A DNA stretch of 64,000 bases, taken from the NCBI GenBank assembly GCA_029945945.1, contig JAQSDM010000005.1:620001-684000 (forward strand). Direction: 5' to 3'. Origin of the DNA: Algoriphagus sp. (lineage in GTDB: Bacteria > Bacteroidota > Bacteroidia > Cytophagales > Cyclobacteriaceae). A program made the translations under genes and the position numbers. Below are positions 63,604 through 64,000 of the stretch, in pieces (positions within the stretch are counted from its first letter, which is position 1; the number at the start of each line of letters is the position of its first letter). The notes under the pieces are model-generated. The model saw only the letters and a list, made by a program, of their open reading frames with translations. It searched no databases and was not told the DNA's origin.

Positions 63604-64000
63604 TTAAATCACCAAGTTTTCCTTTCTGAATTCAGCCAACTTTTGATTTTTTAAGGATGCTGCCTTGCTGATGGATATGAATTCCTCTGCCAAGGCTCTG
63701 AACAAAAGCTGTGAAAAGCGATTTGAATGCTCTTCACCTTTATAGTCTACCGGTTCTTGTTGTCGGTAGCCCAATTGATTAAAGACAATATAGAACTGCT
63801 TGAGGTAATTCTCCGAAATCAACTGAAGATCCTTCGCTCGGTAAACGATGGCTTGCATGGATATACCATACTGTTGCTTGATTGCTGCCAATTCCTGAAA
63901 TGAAAGTTTACTTCGCTTGCCGCCCAGTTCTTTTTTGAGGGTTTCTTGAGGGATAAGCATGGCAGTTGCAAAAGCATGGCATAATCGTTCTTTTTCCTTT
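63604..64000 (-). CDS. ImmA/IrrE-family metallopeptidase (5' end outside window)
   Basis: The frame is open through the window edge, giving 131 C-terminal residues. KEKERLCHAFATAMLIPQET is the segment that normally follows the HExxH zinc site of ImmA/IrrE proteins, and AIKQQYGISMQAIVYRAKDL is the diagnostic helix after it. The HExxH itself would lie beyond base 64000. These peptidases cleave XRE-type repressors and control mobile elements or stress genes. It faces the SecB-like gene, and an XRE partner gene is likely just outside the window. Confidence 0.88.
   Translation of the reverse strand, partial: KEKERLCHAFATAMLIPQETLKKELGGKRSKLSFQELAAIKQQYGISMQAIVYRAKDLQLISENYLKQFYIVFNQLGYRQQEPVDYKGEEHSNRFSQLLFRALAEEFISISKAASLKNQKLAEFRKENLVI

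Overview
The window looks like chromosomal DNA of a Bacteroidota bacterium of the Cytophagales type (Algoriphagus/Cyclobacteriaceae-like). The inference rests on several features. Many short 5' leaders carry the TAnnTTTG -7 element typical of this phylum, and purine-rich ribosome binding sites are mostly absent. Lipoprotein signal peptides are common. The gene content includes an UpxY/NusG-like regulator, fasciclin and GSP26-type proteins, a GH78 and a GH20 enzyme, a single-chain PurL, and a CxxCH-tagged dehydrogenase typical of sugar-degrading bacteria. No rRNA, tRNA, CRISPR array or insertion sequence was recognised.

Layout. 1-4056: an RND efflux pump (permease cut by the window edge) and its adaptor. 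4634-10134: metal ion handling (CDF exporter, Ca-type P-ATPase, ferritin-like/VIT1 fusion) and a small membrane protein. 10253-11386: an RhlE-like RNA helicase. 11873-13668: a tandem duplication of a GSP26-like flavin-binding-fold protein, with the first copy decaying. 13806-15176: a hydrolase and a cupin. 15389-21559: a likely sugar-acid oxidation route (periplasmic haem-binding dehydrogenase, Tat-exported TIM-barrel isomerase, SDR dehydrogenase, convergent GntP permease). 21749-23785: GH20 hexosaminidase. 23853-27889: ZIP, thioesterase, CAX and MgtC-like genes, a second ion-transport block. 28326-31758: fasciclin lipoprotein, HopJ-like protein, FtsH. 32192-37796: a more accessory stretch (CPBP protease homologue, NTF2-like protein, group II decarboxylase, a small ferredoxin-like-fold protein, and a TPR lipoprotein flanked by GC-rich inverted repeats). 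38407-43270: Tat-exported phosphoesterase and GH78 rhamnosidase. 43499-48267: PurL and a hydrolase. 48493-55141: a TetR-TolC-adaptor-RND operon with a clear operator/promoter. 55281-57651: an UpxY-like antiterminator convergent with a membrane-anchored TIR protein. 57762-60958: an outer-membrane barrel and the dapA-xseA-xseB cluster. 61083-64000: an accessory/conflict segment with an XRE regulator, a toxin-antitoxin-SecB chaperone (TAC) module and the C-terminal part of an ImmA/IrrE peptidase.

The two most interesting systems are the TAC-like module at 62220-63572 and the single-gene membrane TIR protein at 55828-57651. Non-coding structure of note includes three copies of a roughly 95-bp palindromic REP-like element (near 5.7, 29.7 and 39.5 kb), heptad low-complexity repeats flanking several genes, and a TetR operator that overlaps its own promoter. 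One REP copy supplies the ATG of a falsely extended rhamnosidase start.

Limits: all family assignments come from reading motifs by eye, with no database search. Start sites in this phylum are often ambiguous; where I moved a start I say why.
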